DNA from: JAPPFW01 sp965200835
GTDB lineage: Bacteria; Actinomycetota; Acidimicrobiia; Spongiisociales; Spongiisociaceae
Length of the DNA: 64,000 nt
Direction of reading: 5' to 3'
Assembly (NCBI GenBank): GCA_965200835.1
Contig: OZ241390.1
Span: 2,666,001 to 2,730,000 of the forward strand
How positions within the stretch are numbered: position 1 is the stretch's first letter; each line of letters starts with the position of its first letter. The notes below the pieces were generated by a model. The model did not search any database and was not told the DNA's origin. It was given only the letters and a program-made list of their open reading frames with translations. The translations under genes and the position numbers were made by a program. This document shows, in pieces, positions 54,404 to 62,254 of this stretch.

Positions 54404-55312
54404 CTACCAGCCCCGATCCTGCATCCGCTGGGAGGCGGGGATGTCGTCGATCTCGATGCCCACCATGGCCTCGCCCAGATTGCGGGAAACCTTGGCGAGG
54501 ATCCCGGGATCGCGGTAGAACGTGGTGGCCTCGACGATGGCCCTGGCCCGCACCGCCGGATCGCCACTCTTGAAGATGCCCGACCCGACGAACACCCCGT
54601 CGCAACCGAGCTGCATCATCATGGCCGCGTCCGCCGGCGTGGCGATGCCCCCGGCGGCGAAGTTGACCACCGGCAGGCCTCCGAGTTCAGCCACCTCCCG
54701 AAGGAGTTCGACCGGAGCGTTGAGGTCCCGGGCGGTGCCCATCAGCTGATCGTCACCGGCATTCACCGCCCGCCGGATGTCGTTGTTCATCCGACGCATG
54801 TGGGTGACCGCCTCGACCACGTTGCCGGTGCCCGGTTCGCCCTTCGTGCGGATCATGGCAGCCCCCTCGCCTATCCGCCGTAGCGCCTCCCCCAAGTCCC
54901 TCGCGCCGCACACGAAGGGGGTGGTAAAGGCCCACTTGTCGATGTGATGCTGTGTGTCGGCCGGGGTCAGCACCTCTGATTCGTCGATGTAGTCGACCCC
55001 CAGGCTCTCGAGTATCTGCGCCTCGACGAAGTGACCTATCCGGGCCTTGGCCATCACCGGGATGGTGACCGCCTCCATGATCTCCTCTACCCGGACAGGG
55101 TCGGCCATCCTGGCTACTCCACCATGCGCCCGGATGTCGGCCGGCACCCGCTCGAGCGCCATGACCGCCACTGCTCCGGCTTCCTCGGCGATCCGAGCCT
55201 GCTCCGCGGTGACGACGTCCATGATGACGCCACCCTTCAACATCTCAGCCAGTCCTCGCTTGACTCGGGACGTCCCGGTCAAGCTGACCTGGTCCTTGGT
55301 ACCCGGTTCCAC
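54404..55312 (-). CDS. pdxS: pyridoxal 5'-phosphate synthase subunit PdxS
   Basis: 302 aa TIM-barrel synthase making PLP from ribose-5-phosphate, glyceraldehyde-3-phosphate and ammonia. KRGLAEMLKGGVIMDVV (active-site Lys) and NFAAGGIATPADAAMMMQLG are diagnostic. GTG start, with GAAAGGAG 9 nt upstream. A good promoter with a palindrome lies 40-70 nt upstream. Confidence 0.97.
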   Translation of the reverse strand: MEPGTKDQVSLTGTSRVKRGLAEMLKGGVIMDVVTAEQARIAEEAGAVAVMALERVPADIRAHGGVARMADPVRVEEIMEAVTIPVMAKARIGHFVEAQILESLGVDYIDESEVLTPADTQHHIDKWAFTTPFVCGARDLGEALRRIGEGAAMIRTKGEPGTGNVVEAVTHMRRMNNDIRRAVNAGDDQLMGTARDLNAPVELLREVAELGGLPVVNFAAGGIATPADAAMMMQLGCDGVFVGSGIFKSGDPAVRARAIVEATTFYRDPGILAKVSRNLGEAMVGIEIDDIPASQRMQDRGW

Positions 55313-55340
55313 GACTTTTTTCTCCTTTCAGTGATACCAG

Positions 55341-55379
55341 CTGACGTGAACATTGTAGCGCACGTCAGGCTCGATGCAA
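55341..55379 (-). promoter_or_regulatory. pdxS promoter with palindromic operator-like site
   Basis: On the minus strand TTGCAT (-35, 55379-55374) and TACAAT (-10, 55357-55352) are 16 nt apart. A perfect 8-bp inverted repeat CTGACGTG/CACGTCAG (55341-55348 and 55361-55368, 12-nt centre) straddles the -10, where a bound protein would block RNA polymerase. This promoter would drive pdxS-pdxT-yebC. Confidence 0.65.
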
Positions 55380-55496
55380 CCCCAATTACGGGAACCCCAC
55401 CCATGCCGAGCAAGAGAAGTGACGGATCGAACGACCGTCCGAAGTCCATGATCGGTGCCCACCGGCTGCTACGGAGGCGTAAGAACGATCACCGAG

Positions 55497-56531
55497 CTAG
55501 CCGGCCAGGGCCTTCCGGTAGAGCGTCAAGTAACGGTCGGTCACCGCTTCCCAGTCGAAGGCCCGCACCCGGATCGATCCCTCGGTGGCCAGGCGGTGTC
55601 GGAGATCCGGCTCGCTCAGAACCCGGATGAGTGCCTCGGCCAGGGCTGATCGGTCGCCGTTGGCAAACATCCGCCCCGTTCCAGCCAGAACGTCCTCGAA
55701 GGCGTCGAGATCGCTGGCGACGATGGCACAACCGGCCGCCATACCCTCGGCGATCGTTATGCCGAAGCTCTCGCCCCCCCGGTTGGGTGCGCAGAACACC
55801 GCGCTGGTGGCCAGCACGGCCCGCTTCTCCTGCTCGGAGACCCGGCCCAGGTAACTGACCCCGGGAACGGGTGTCTCCGCCCCTCCCCCGACGATCATCA
55901 GCTCGGCATCCGGTAGCCGCGATCTGACCGCGGGCCAGGCCGCCAGCAGGAGGTCCCGACCCTTGCGCGGATCCGGCCGGCCTACGAACGCCACCTGGGA
56001 TGGGTTCCGGGAGTCCCCCGTCCGAAAGGATGCTACGTCCACGGCGTTGGGGATCCTCTCGGGTTCGAGTCCGAGCGGGGCGATCGCCCGCTCGGCTACC
56101 CGGCTGACGGCAGTTGCCGGGCGGCCTCGGAAGAGCCGGTGCAGGATCGGGCTGCCCAGGCGGTAGGCGGCCCGGACCGCCCGGGACGGGTCGGCATGGA
56201 AGGTTACGACCGTGGGCCGGCGGGCTCGCAGGGCAGCCCATCCCACCAGGGGCACCAGGGGTTCATGGATGTGGATGACGTCCGCCGGGGCGATCGCGCT
56301 GGCCACTCGACCGATGACCCGCGGTGATAGTGCCAGAGGAGCCCTCGACTGGTTGACCGGCACCCCGATCCACCCTCCCACATCGATCCGGTCGGATGCT
56401 CTGCCAGCTCCCGGCGCAACGGCATAGGCTTGCTCGCCACGCTGGCGGAGCTGGTCGACCAATCCGATCACCTGCTGCTGAACCCCGCCCGGAGTGTCGA
56501 GGGCGTAGGGTGACACGACCGCGATCCTCAA
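55497..56531 (-). CDS. pimA: PimA-like GT4 mannosyltransferase
   Basis: 344 aa glycosyltransferase family 4 (GT-B fold): IAVVSPYALDTPGGVQQQV, HIHEPLVPLVG, FVGRPDPRKGRDLLL and the E-x7-E motif ESFGITIAE. By position after pgsA and the acyltransferase it is the phosphatidylinositol alpha-mannosyltransferase starting PIM synthesis. The start is TTG at 56531, overlapping the previous stop (TTGA); the longer open frame to 56597 runs into the upstream gene. Confidence 0.88.
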   Translation of the reverse strand: MRIAVVSPYALDTPGGVQQQVIGLVDQLRQRGEQAYAVAPGAGRASDRIDVGGWIGVPVNQSRAPLALSPRVIGRVASAIAPADVIHIHEPLVPLVGWAALRARRPTVVTFHADPSRAVRAAYRLGSPILHRLFRGRPATAVSRVAERAIAPLGLEPERIPNAVDVASFRTGDSRNPSQVAFVGRPDPRKGRDLLLAAWPAVRSRLPDAELMIVGGGAETPVPGVSYLGRVSEQEKRAVLATSAVFCAPNRGGESFGITIAEGMAAGCAIVASDLDAFEDVLAGTGRMFANGDRSALAEALIRVLSEPDLRHRLATEGSIRVRAFDWEAVTDRYLTLYRKALAG

Positions 56532-57433
56532 TCGGTACTCCGTCGGGCCTCCAGGAACTCCCGGTCGGAAGGCCAGTTGGGCTGCACCAGGTGCCACTGG
56601 GTGGGCGCCTCCCGGATCAGCTCCTCGAAACGGTGGGCGAGCTCCTGGGTGATCGCCTTTGCCCGGCGTGGCTGGTTGGCAGGCGGGATGTTCACGGCCG
56701 GCAGCACCACCACCTCGTGCCCGGCACCGGGCTTGAAATAGGAGGCGCAGGGCAGCAGGGTGGCGCCGGTACGTATGGCGAGCAAGGCGGGCCCGGCCGG
56801 CAGGGATGTCTGTTCCCCGAAGAACTCCACCTCGATGCCGCGGCCACCGATATTGCGATCTGCCACCAGGGCCACCAACCTACCCTCCCGCAAGGCACCC
56901 AGCAACGCTCGCATGGTGGAAAGGCCCTCGGCCAATACCACCCGGATGGACAGCTCGGCTCGCAGGTCCGTGAACCAGGAGGCGATGCGGTGGTTAGCCA
57001 GAGCTTCCGCCACGGCGGTGATCTCCACCCCAGCATCCTCGGCCAGCGTGCCCGCCATCTCCCAGTTTCCGGTGTGTGGGAGCGCCACGATGATGGGACT
57101 GTTTCGGGCTTGGGCCGCCCTTACGTGCTCCTGCCCGACCAGGGTGACCCGCCCGTGTACCTGATCGAACCGCCTGGGACGGAACCAGAGAGTCTCCGCC
57201 CAGTAACGTCCATAGGCGCAGAACATCGCCCTGGCCGCCCGCCGGATCGCCTCCGGGTCGTCCTGGCCAAGTACCCGTCCCATGTGGCGCAACGCCATGG
57301 ACTTGCGGTCCTTGGCCCACCACCATGCCAACCACCCTGTCCAGATACCTAACCGCCGGATAGCCGGTTCCGGCAACCCGGCTAGAACTCCGGCACCGAT
57401 CCGATAGGCAAGATAGGTGGTCCGGTCACTCAC
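56528..57433 (-). CDS. PatA-like PIM/lauroyl acyltransferase
   Basis: 301 aa LpxL/HtrB-type acyltransferase: ALPHTGNWEMAGTLAED holds the HX4E catalytic pair, and ADRNIGGRGIEVEFFG the second conserved block. In actinobacteria this gene between pgsA and pimA acylates mannose on PIM. GTG at 57433 overlaps the pgsA stop (GTGA); the frame continues upstream in pgsA but is not coding there. Confidence 0.88.
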   Translation of the reverse strand: MSDRTTYLAYRIGAGVLAGLPEPAIRRLGIWTGWLAWWWAKDRKSMALRHMGRVLGQDDPEAIRRAARAMFCAYGRYWAETLWFRPRRFDQVHGRVTLVGQEHVRAAQARNSPIIVALPHTGNWEMAGTLAEDAGVEITAVAEALANHRIASWFTDLRAELSIRVVLAEGLSTMRALLGALREGRLVALVADRNIGGRGIEVEFFGEQTSLPAGPALLAIRTGATLLPCASYFKPGAGHEVVVLPAVNIPPANQPRRAKAITQELAHRFEELIREAPTQWHLVQPNWPSDREFLEARRSTD

Positions 57434-58023
57434 TCGCCGAGCTGTCGCCAGGTCTTGTGGAAGCGCTGGAAGACCGTGAGCCAGGTGAGGATGGTCATCA
57501 GCCACAGCATCACGGTCACCTGCCCTACCAAGAATCCCACCGTGAAGAGGATGATCCGCTCTGCCCGGCCCATCAGCCCACCGCGGCCCTCGACCCCTCC
57601 CACATCGGCCTTGGCCCGCAGATAGGAAATCACGATGGAAGCTCCCAGGCCCAACACGCAGAGCACCACCAGCGCCGGATGGCCCTCCTGAGGCGACAGA
57701 TGGGAGGTGAGCCAGAAGCCGCAGGCGGCGAACATGGTGGTCTCGCCCAGCCGATCGCAAACCGAGTCGATGAGGGCACCCCGAGCGGAAGCAGTGCCAG
57801 AAGCCCGGGCCACCGCGCCATCCAGTCCATCGAGGGCGGATCCCCCCAGGATCACCAGCGCGCCCCAACGGACGTTGCCGTTGGCCAGCATTATGGAACC
57901 ACCCAGCGTCACCGCCAGACCGCAGAGGGTCAGATGGGTGGGCCGCACCCGCATCGATGCCAGGGCCCGGCCGATGGGCGCTACCACCTTCTCTACATGC
58001 TGGCGGGTCCATTGTTCAATCAC
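57430..58023 (-). CDS. pgsA: CDP-alcohol phosphatidyltransferase (phosphatidylinositol phosphate synthase)
   Basis: 197 aa integral membrane enzyme with the CDP-alcohol motif DGLDGAVARASGTASARGALIDSVCD (DG-DGA-AR-G-D-D). By context with PatA and PimA it joins CDP-diacylglycerol to inositol phosphate. The start at GTG 58023 (VIEQWTRQHVEKVVAPIGRAL) is set by AAGGGAG 5 nt upstream; ATG at 58077 is in frame but less likely. First gene of the PIM operon. Confidence 0.9.
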   Translation of the reverse strand: MIEQWTRQHVEKVVAPIGRALASMRVRPTHLTLCGLAVTLGGSIMLANGNVRWGALVILGGSALDGLDGAVARASGTASARGALIDSVCDRLGETTMFAACGFWLTSHLSPQEGHPALVVLCVLGLGASIVISYLRAKADVGGVEGRGGLMGRAERIILFTVGFLVGQVTVMLWLMTILTWLTVFQRFHKTWRQLGE

Positions 58024-58111
58024 AGGGGCTCCCTTCCCCCAGGAAAGTACCACACCATCTGAGCCTCCAACTATCACCTAAACTCCTATCACCGAGAGGA
58101 GGCTCTGGAGG

Positions 58112-60160
58112 ATGGGACCCGAGAGAATACGCAACGTGGGCTTGTTCGGCCACGGCGGAGCAGGCAAGACCGCCGTGGCCGAGGCACTGCTTTTCCATGT
58201 CGGAAAGACCACCCGGATCGGCACCGTGGAGGCGGGCAATACGGTCATGGACTTCGAACCGGAGGAAATCGATCGCCAGAACTCCCTCGGACTCGGAATC
58301 GCCTCCTTCCGCCATAAGGGATACCGGATCAACCTGATCGACACTCCCGGATATGCCGACTTCATCGGCGATGCCCTAGCCGCACTGCGGGCAGTCGATA
58401 TGGCGTTGTTCGTGGTATCTGCGGTGGACGGCGTCGAAGTGCAGACCGAGATCTTGTGGGAGGCGGCCCGGCAGGAGGGAATCGCCCGAGCGGTCTTGGT
58501 GAACAAGCTCGATCGGGACCGGGCGTCCTATGCGCGGACGGTCGATCAGCTGACGGAGATCTTTGGCAAGAGCATCGTTCCCATCCAGCTTCCGATCGGC
58601 CAGGAACAGGGATTGTCCGGAATCGTGCGCCTGGTCTCCGGCCAGGCCCTCTCCTACACCGCCGGCCGGACCGTAGGGTCTCCCATCGACCTCCCGGCGG
58701 AGATGGAGGAGGCCTACGAGGAGTCCCGCCTGGCGCTGGTCGAGACGGTGGTGGAAACCGACGACGACCTCCTGGAGGCCTACTTCGATGGTGAGGAGCC
58801 CGCCGCGGAGACCATGATCGAAGTTATCCACGCCGGGATGATCACCGGGGAGATGTTCCCGGTGCTGGCCGGATCGGCGGGCACCCTGGTGGGCATGGAC
58901 GCGCTGGCGGAGTTCGTGATCGACTTCGCCCCCTCCCCACTCGAGCGGCCCATGCCGACCACTGCGGCAGGTCGGATCGCCCCGGATCCGGGAGCACCGG
59001 TGGCCGCATACACGTTCAAGACGTCGGGCGACCAATACGTCGGTCGCATCAACACCTTCCGGGTCTTCTCGGGTTCCCTGCCACCTGACATCGTCCTGGA
59101 GAAGCCGGACGGGTCGAAGCTCAAGATGGCGAATCTGTTCACGTTGCAGGGCAAGGAACATGACCTGTTGCGCGAGGTGACGGTGGGATCCATCGCCTCG
59201 GTGGCGAAGCTGGATGGGTTACGAGTGGGCGACACGCTGCGGTCGGCCGGCAGCGCCGTGGAGATCAGCCCGGTCGAAGTTCCCAGGCCGGTCCACGAGG
59301 TGACGGTGTCGCCCCGGTCCACCCAGGACGAGGACAAGCTGTCGACTGCTCTTTCACGCGCCCAGGAGGAGGATCCGACCATCCGGGTGGAACGCCGGCC
59401 GGAGACCAAGGAAACGATCCTGGCCGGCTTAGGTGAGGCCCATGTCGGAGTCACGCTGGCGCGGGTGTCGCGCCGCTTCGGGGTAGAGGTTACGGTGGGA
59501 ATCCCCCGGGTTCCCTACCGGGAGACCATCCTCGGCCGGGCTGATGTCGAGGGCAAGCACAAGAAACAGTCGGGGGGGCGTGGCCAGTTCGGCGTTGCCT
59601 ACGTGAAGTTCGAACCCAACACTCGGGGGGAGGGTTACGAGTTCGTCGACCAGATCAAGGGCGGGTCCATCCCCCGCAACCTGATTCCGGCGGTCGACAA
59701 GGGCATCAGGGAGGCTCTGGAGCGAGGAATACTGGCCGGCTATCCGGTGATCGACATTCGTGCCTCGGTCTACGACGGGAAGTTCCACTCGGTCGACTCC
59801 GACGAGATGAGTTTCCGGATGGCCGGGATCATGGCGGTGCGGGCGGCCGCACCCCTGCTGCGTGCCACCATCCTGGAGCCGATCGCAGTGGCTACGGTCC
59901 GGGTGCCCGAGGACTACATGGGTGACGTGATCGGCGACCTCAACGCCAAGCGAGGACGGGTGCTCGGGATGGATGCCGAAGGTAGGAGCAGGGTGCTGAG
60001 CGCCGAGGTTCCAATGGCCGAGATGCAACGTTATTCTGTGGATCTCAGGTCCATGACGGGAGGGCGGGGATCGTTCGATATCGAGTTCTCGCATTACGAG
60101 CCGGCCCCGCCTCAGGAGGTCCAGAAGGTAATAGCCGCCGCCAAATCCGAGAAAGACTGA
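58112..60160 (+). CDS. elongation factor G-like GTPase (FusA2 type)
   Basis: 682 aa with EF-G domains I-V: P-loop GHGGAGKTAVAEALL, G3 DTPGYADFIGD, G4 NKLDRDRASY, and a domain IV with GGRGQFGVAYVKFEP. It belongs to the EF-G-like subgroup (mycobacterial FusA2), not the main EF-G with FEPEEIDRQNSLG in its switch. Role is unclear; possibly specialised translation or recycling. Preceded by GAGAGGAGG. Diverges from pgsA. Confidence 0.9.
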   Translation: MGPERIRNVGLFGHGGAGKTAVAEALLFHVGKTTRIGTVEAGNTVMDFEPEEIDRQNSLGLGIASFRHKGYRINLIDTPGYADFIGDALAALRAVDMALFVVSAVDGVEVQTEILWEAARQEGIARAVLVNKLDRDRASYARTVDQLTEIFGKSIVPIQLPIGQEQGLSGIVRLVSGQALSYTAGRTVGSPIDLPAEMEEAYEESRLALVETVVETDDDLLEAYFDGEEPAAETMIEVIHAGMITGEMFPVLAGSAGTLVGMDALAEFVIDFAPSPLERPMPTTAAGRIAPDPGAPVAAYTFKTSGDQYVGRINTFRVFSGSLPPDIVLEKPDGSKLKMANLFTLQGKEHDLLREVTVGSIASVAKLDGLRVGDTLRSAGSAVEISPVEVPRPVHEVTVSPRSTQDEDKLSTALSRAQEEDPTIRVERRPETKETILAGLGEAHVGVTLARVSRRFGVEVTVGIPRVPYRETILGRADVEGKHKKQSGGRGQFGVAYVKFEPNTRGEGYEFVDQIKGGSIPRNLIPAVDKGIREALERGILAGYPVIDIRASVYDGKFHSVDSDEMSFRMAGIMAVRAAAPLLRATILEPIAVATVRVPEDYMGDVIGDLNAKRGRVLGMDAEGRSRVLSAEVPMAEMQRYSVDLRSMTGGRGSFDIEFSHYEPAPPQEVQKVIAAAKSEKD

Positions 60161-60185
60161 CTAGCCGGAGGATCTGGATAACAAG

Positions 60186-61466
60186 ATGGATATAGCAACG
60201 ATCCGGGCGCAAGATAGAGATCTCGTCACCCTTCCGATCGCTACCAGCAGGGAAGGTGAGCAGGCGATAGACATAAGGCGCCTGCGGCGGGCGACCGGGA
60301 TGGTGACGCTGGATCCCGGCTACGGAAACACCGCTGAGGCGGTCAGTTCCATAACCTTCATCGACGGCGAGGAGGGCATCCTTCGTTACCGCGGGTATCC
60401 GATCGATCAGCTGGTCGGCCAGTCCACTTTCCTGGAGGTCTGCTACCTCCTCGATCACGGTGAGCTTCCGGACCGCCATTCCCTGCGCTCGTACGAGCAG
60501 GAAATCAGCCACCACGCCGCCCTGCCCCCGGAAATGGTCCGGGTTGTCGGGTCGTTTCCGGCCAACAGCCATCCGATGGAACGGCTGGCCGCGGCCATCG
60601 GGTTGATGGAGTCATGCATCTCGGGTAGCGAGGAGGGGGACCCGTCGAGCAACCGGTCTGCCATGGTGTCCCTGATAGCCAAGATGCCCGCCCTGATAGC
60701 GTGGCTGTACCGGAGCAGCCTCGGTCTTTCCTACGTGGCGCCGCGCCCCGATCTGAACTACAGCGCCAACTTCCTGAACATGATGTTCGACCCGGAAGGG
60801 AACGGCTCGTCCATCGTCCCTGCCCATGTCCGGGCCATGGAGACCTTGCTCATCCTGCATGCCGATCATGGACAGAACTTGTCGACCTCGGCGGTGCGGC
60901 TGGTGGGATCGGGCCAGGCTGGCATGTATCCGGCGGTGTCGGCCGGTGTCCTTGCCCTATCGGGCCCGCTCCACGGGGGCGCCAACCAGCGGGTGGTCGA
61001 GATGCTGGAGGACATATTGGAGGCGGGGGGAGACACCGGCACCTATCTGGACAGGGCCAAGGATCGGGATGACCCATTCCGCCTGATGGGATTCGGTCAC
61101 CGCGTCTACAAGAACTTCGATCCTCGTGCTCTGCTGATCAAGCAACATGCTGTCGAGCTGCTGGAGGAACGGAATGAGCCGCTCCTGGAGCTGGCCATGC
61201 GCCTGGAGGGAGAGGCCCTGGCCGACGACTTCTTCATGGATAGGCGTATCTATCCCAACGTGGACTTCTATTCGGGCATCATCTATCGTGCCCTCGGGTT
61301 TCCATCTGAGCTGTTCACTGCGCTGTTCGCTCTCGGGCGGCTGCCGGGTTGGCTGTCCCAATGGAGGGAGATGATCGAAGATCCGGGAGGTGCGCTGATA
61401 AAGCGTCCCCGCCAGATCTATACGGGCTACCGGGAGCGTGATTACGTACCGATGACCGACCGCTGA
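60186..61466 (+). CDS. gltA: citrate synthase
   Basis: 426 aa, type II citrate synthase. It condenses acetyl-CoA with oxaloacetate. Catalytic His in SGPLHGGANQRVVEM and in MGFGHRVYKNFDPRA; Asp in NVDFYSGI. The usual HADHEQN is here HADHGQN (Glu to Gly). Follows the EF-G-like gene by 25 nt, with GGAGG upstream, so likely the same operon; its stop overlaps the next ATG. Confidence 0.96.
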   Translation: MDIATIRAQDRDLVTLPIATSREGEQAIDIRRLRRATGMVTLDPGYGNTAEAVSSITFIDGEEGILRYRGYPIDQLVGQSTFLEVCYLLDHGELPDRHSLRSYEQEISHHAALPPEMVRVVGSFPANSHPMERLAAAIGLMESCISGSEEGDPSSNRSAMVSLIAKMPALIAWLYRSSLGLSYVAPRPDLNYSANFLNMMFDPEGNGSSIVPAHVRAMETLLILHADHGQNLSTSAVRLVGSGQAGMYPAVSAGVLALSGPLHGGANQRVVEMLEDILEAGGDTGTYLDRAKDRDDPFRLMGFGHRVYKNFDPRALLIKQHAVELLEERNEPLLELAMRLEGEALADDFFMDRRIYPNVDFYSGIIYRALGFPSELFTALFALGRLPGWLSQWREMIEDPGGALIKRPRQIYTGYRERDYVPMTDR

Positions 61467-61951
61467 TGGACGGAATCCGGATCTCGCAGGAGGTGGCCGA
61501 GTCGGCCGGTGTACCGGAGGACTTGGACTCGGGCGTTCTAGGGCCGTACCGCTTCCCTTCCCCCGTGCGCCGGCGGGCTATGGCGACCGTCTACGTCGCC
61601 GGGGCGATCCTGAGCGGGCTCGGCGCCCTGGCCGGTCTGGGCTCCCGAATGTGGTGGGTAGCGGCTGGTTTCGTGGTGGTCTCCTGGTGGCACAACCAGG
61701 CTGCCTGGCCACTGGCGGTCGAGCAGGAGGAAGCGCTCTACCGGGCCGCCGGGATGGCGCCGTTCGCGATCGGCCACGCATCCGCCGCGATCGCCTTCGA
61801 GGGTCTGCGTTCGCGACCGGCCTGGAACGTCATCCTCTACTCGGCCGAGGAGCCGCCCGCTCGCCGGGCGCTGGTACGGCTCGACGCGGTGACCGGCCAA
61901 GAGCTGGACAAACCCTGGGTGGAATGGATCGGAACGCCTGAGGGGCGATGA
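61466..61951 (+). CDS. hypothetical membrane protein, 161 aa
   Basis: 161 aa with two membrane segments in the middle (about residues 38-57 and 60-76, VYVAGAILSGLGALAGLG and WWVAAGFVVVSWW) and soluble ends. Translationally coupled to citrate synthase (TGATG). The C-terminal part (FEGLRSRPAWNVILYSAEEPPARRALV) looks beta-structured. No family recognised. Confidence 0.6.
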   Translation: MDGIRISQEVAESAGVPEDLDSGVLGPYRFPSPVRRRAMATVYVAGAILSGLGALAGLGSRMWWVAAGFVVVSWWHNQAAWPLAVEQEEALYRAAGMAPFAIGHASAAIAFEGLRSRPAWNVILYSAEEPPARRALVRLDAVTGQELDKPWVEWIGTPEGR

Positions 61952-62254
61952 AGCAGGGGTAACGAGGCTCGGTCGTCTGACACGGACGGAAACCACGCGA
62001 TTTTTTCGCGACTCTTCCCCTTCGGGCCCTCCCCCGCCGCCACCACCACCTGGGGATCGAAGGCCACTGCCGACGCGAGGTATCCGGCGAGATCGATCTC
62101 TGCCACCTCGGCCGACACCCCCGACGGTTCAGGAGCCGGGAGGGCCTCCGACTTTGACCACCGCATCCGGATCTGCGGTGGTGTTTGTGTCCACGACATG
62201 AGCCATTATGCGGCAGGGGTGTGACACGCCGCGCTAGCCGGCCAGCCGGTATAC
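61952..62254. other. convergent intergenic stretch
   Basis: 303 nt between the citrate synthase operon and thrS. It contains the terminator-like hairpin at 62157-62182 and a small CGCGA-TTTTT-TCGCG hairpin at 61996-62010. An ORF on the minus strand (62199-61837) has no supporting start site and overlaps the membrane gene. Otherwise nothing seen. Confidence 0.5.
62157..62182 (+). terminator. terminator-like hairpin of citrate synthase operon
   Basis: ACCACCGCA (62157-62165), 8-nt loop, TGCGGTGGT (62174-62182), followed by GTTTGTGT. A perfect 9-bp stem with a weak T-rich tail on the plus strand; may also stop thrS transcripts coming the other way. Confidence 0.55.

Noticed and set aside
61837..62199. 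120-codon minus-strand ORF downstream of thrS
   Set aside because: Overlaps the coupled membrane-protein gene, lacks a ribosome binding site and contains the terminator hairpin; left as noise despite a coding-like middle.
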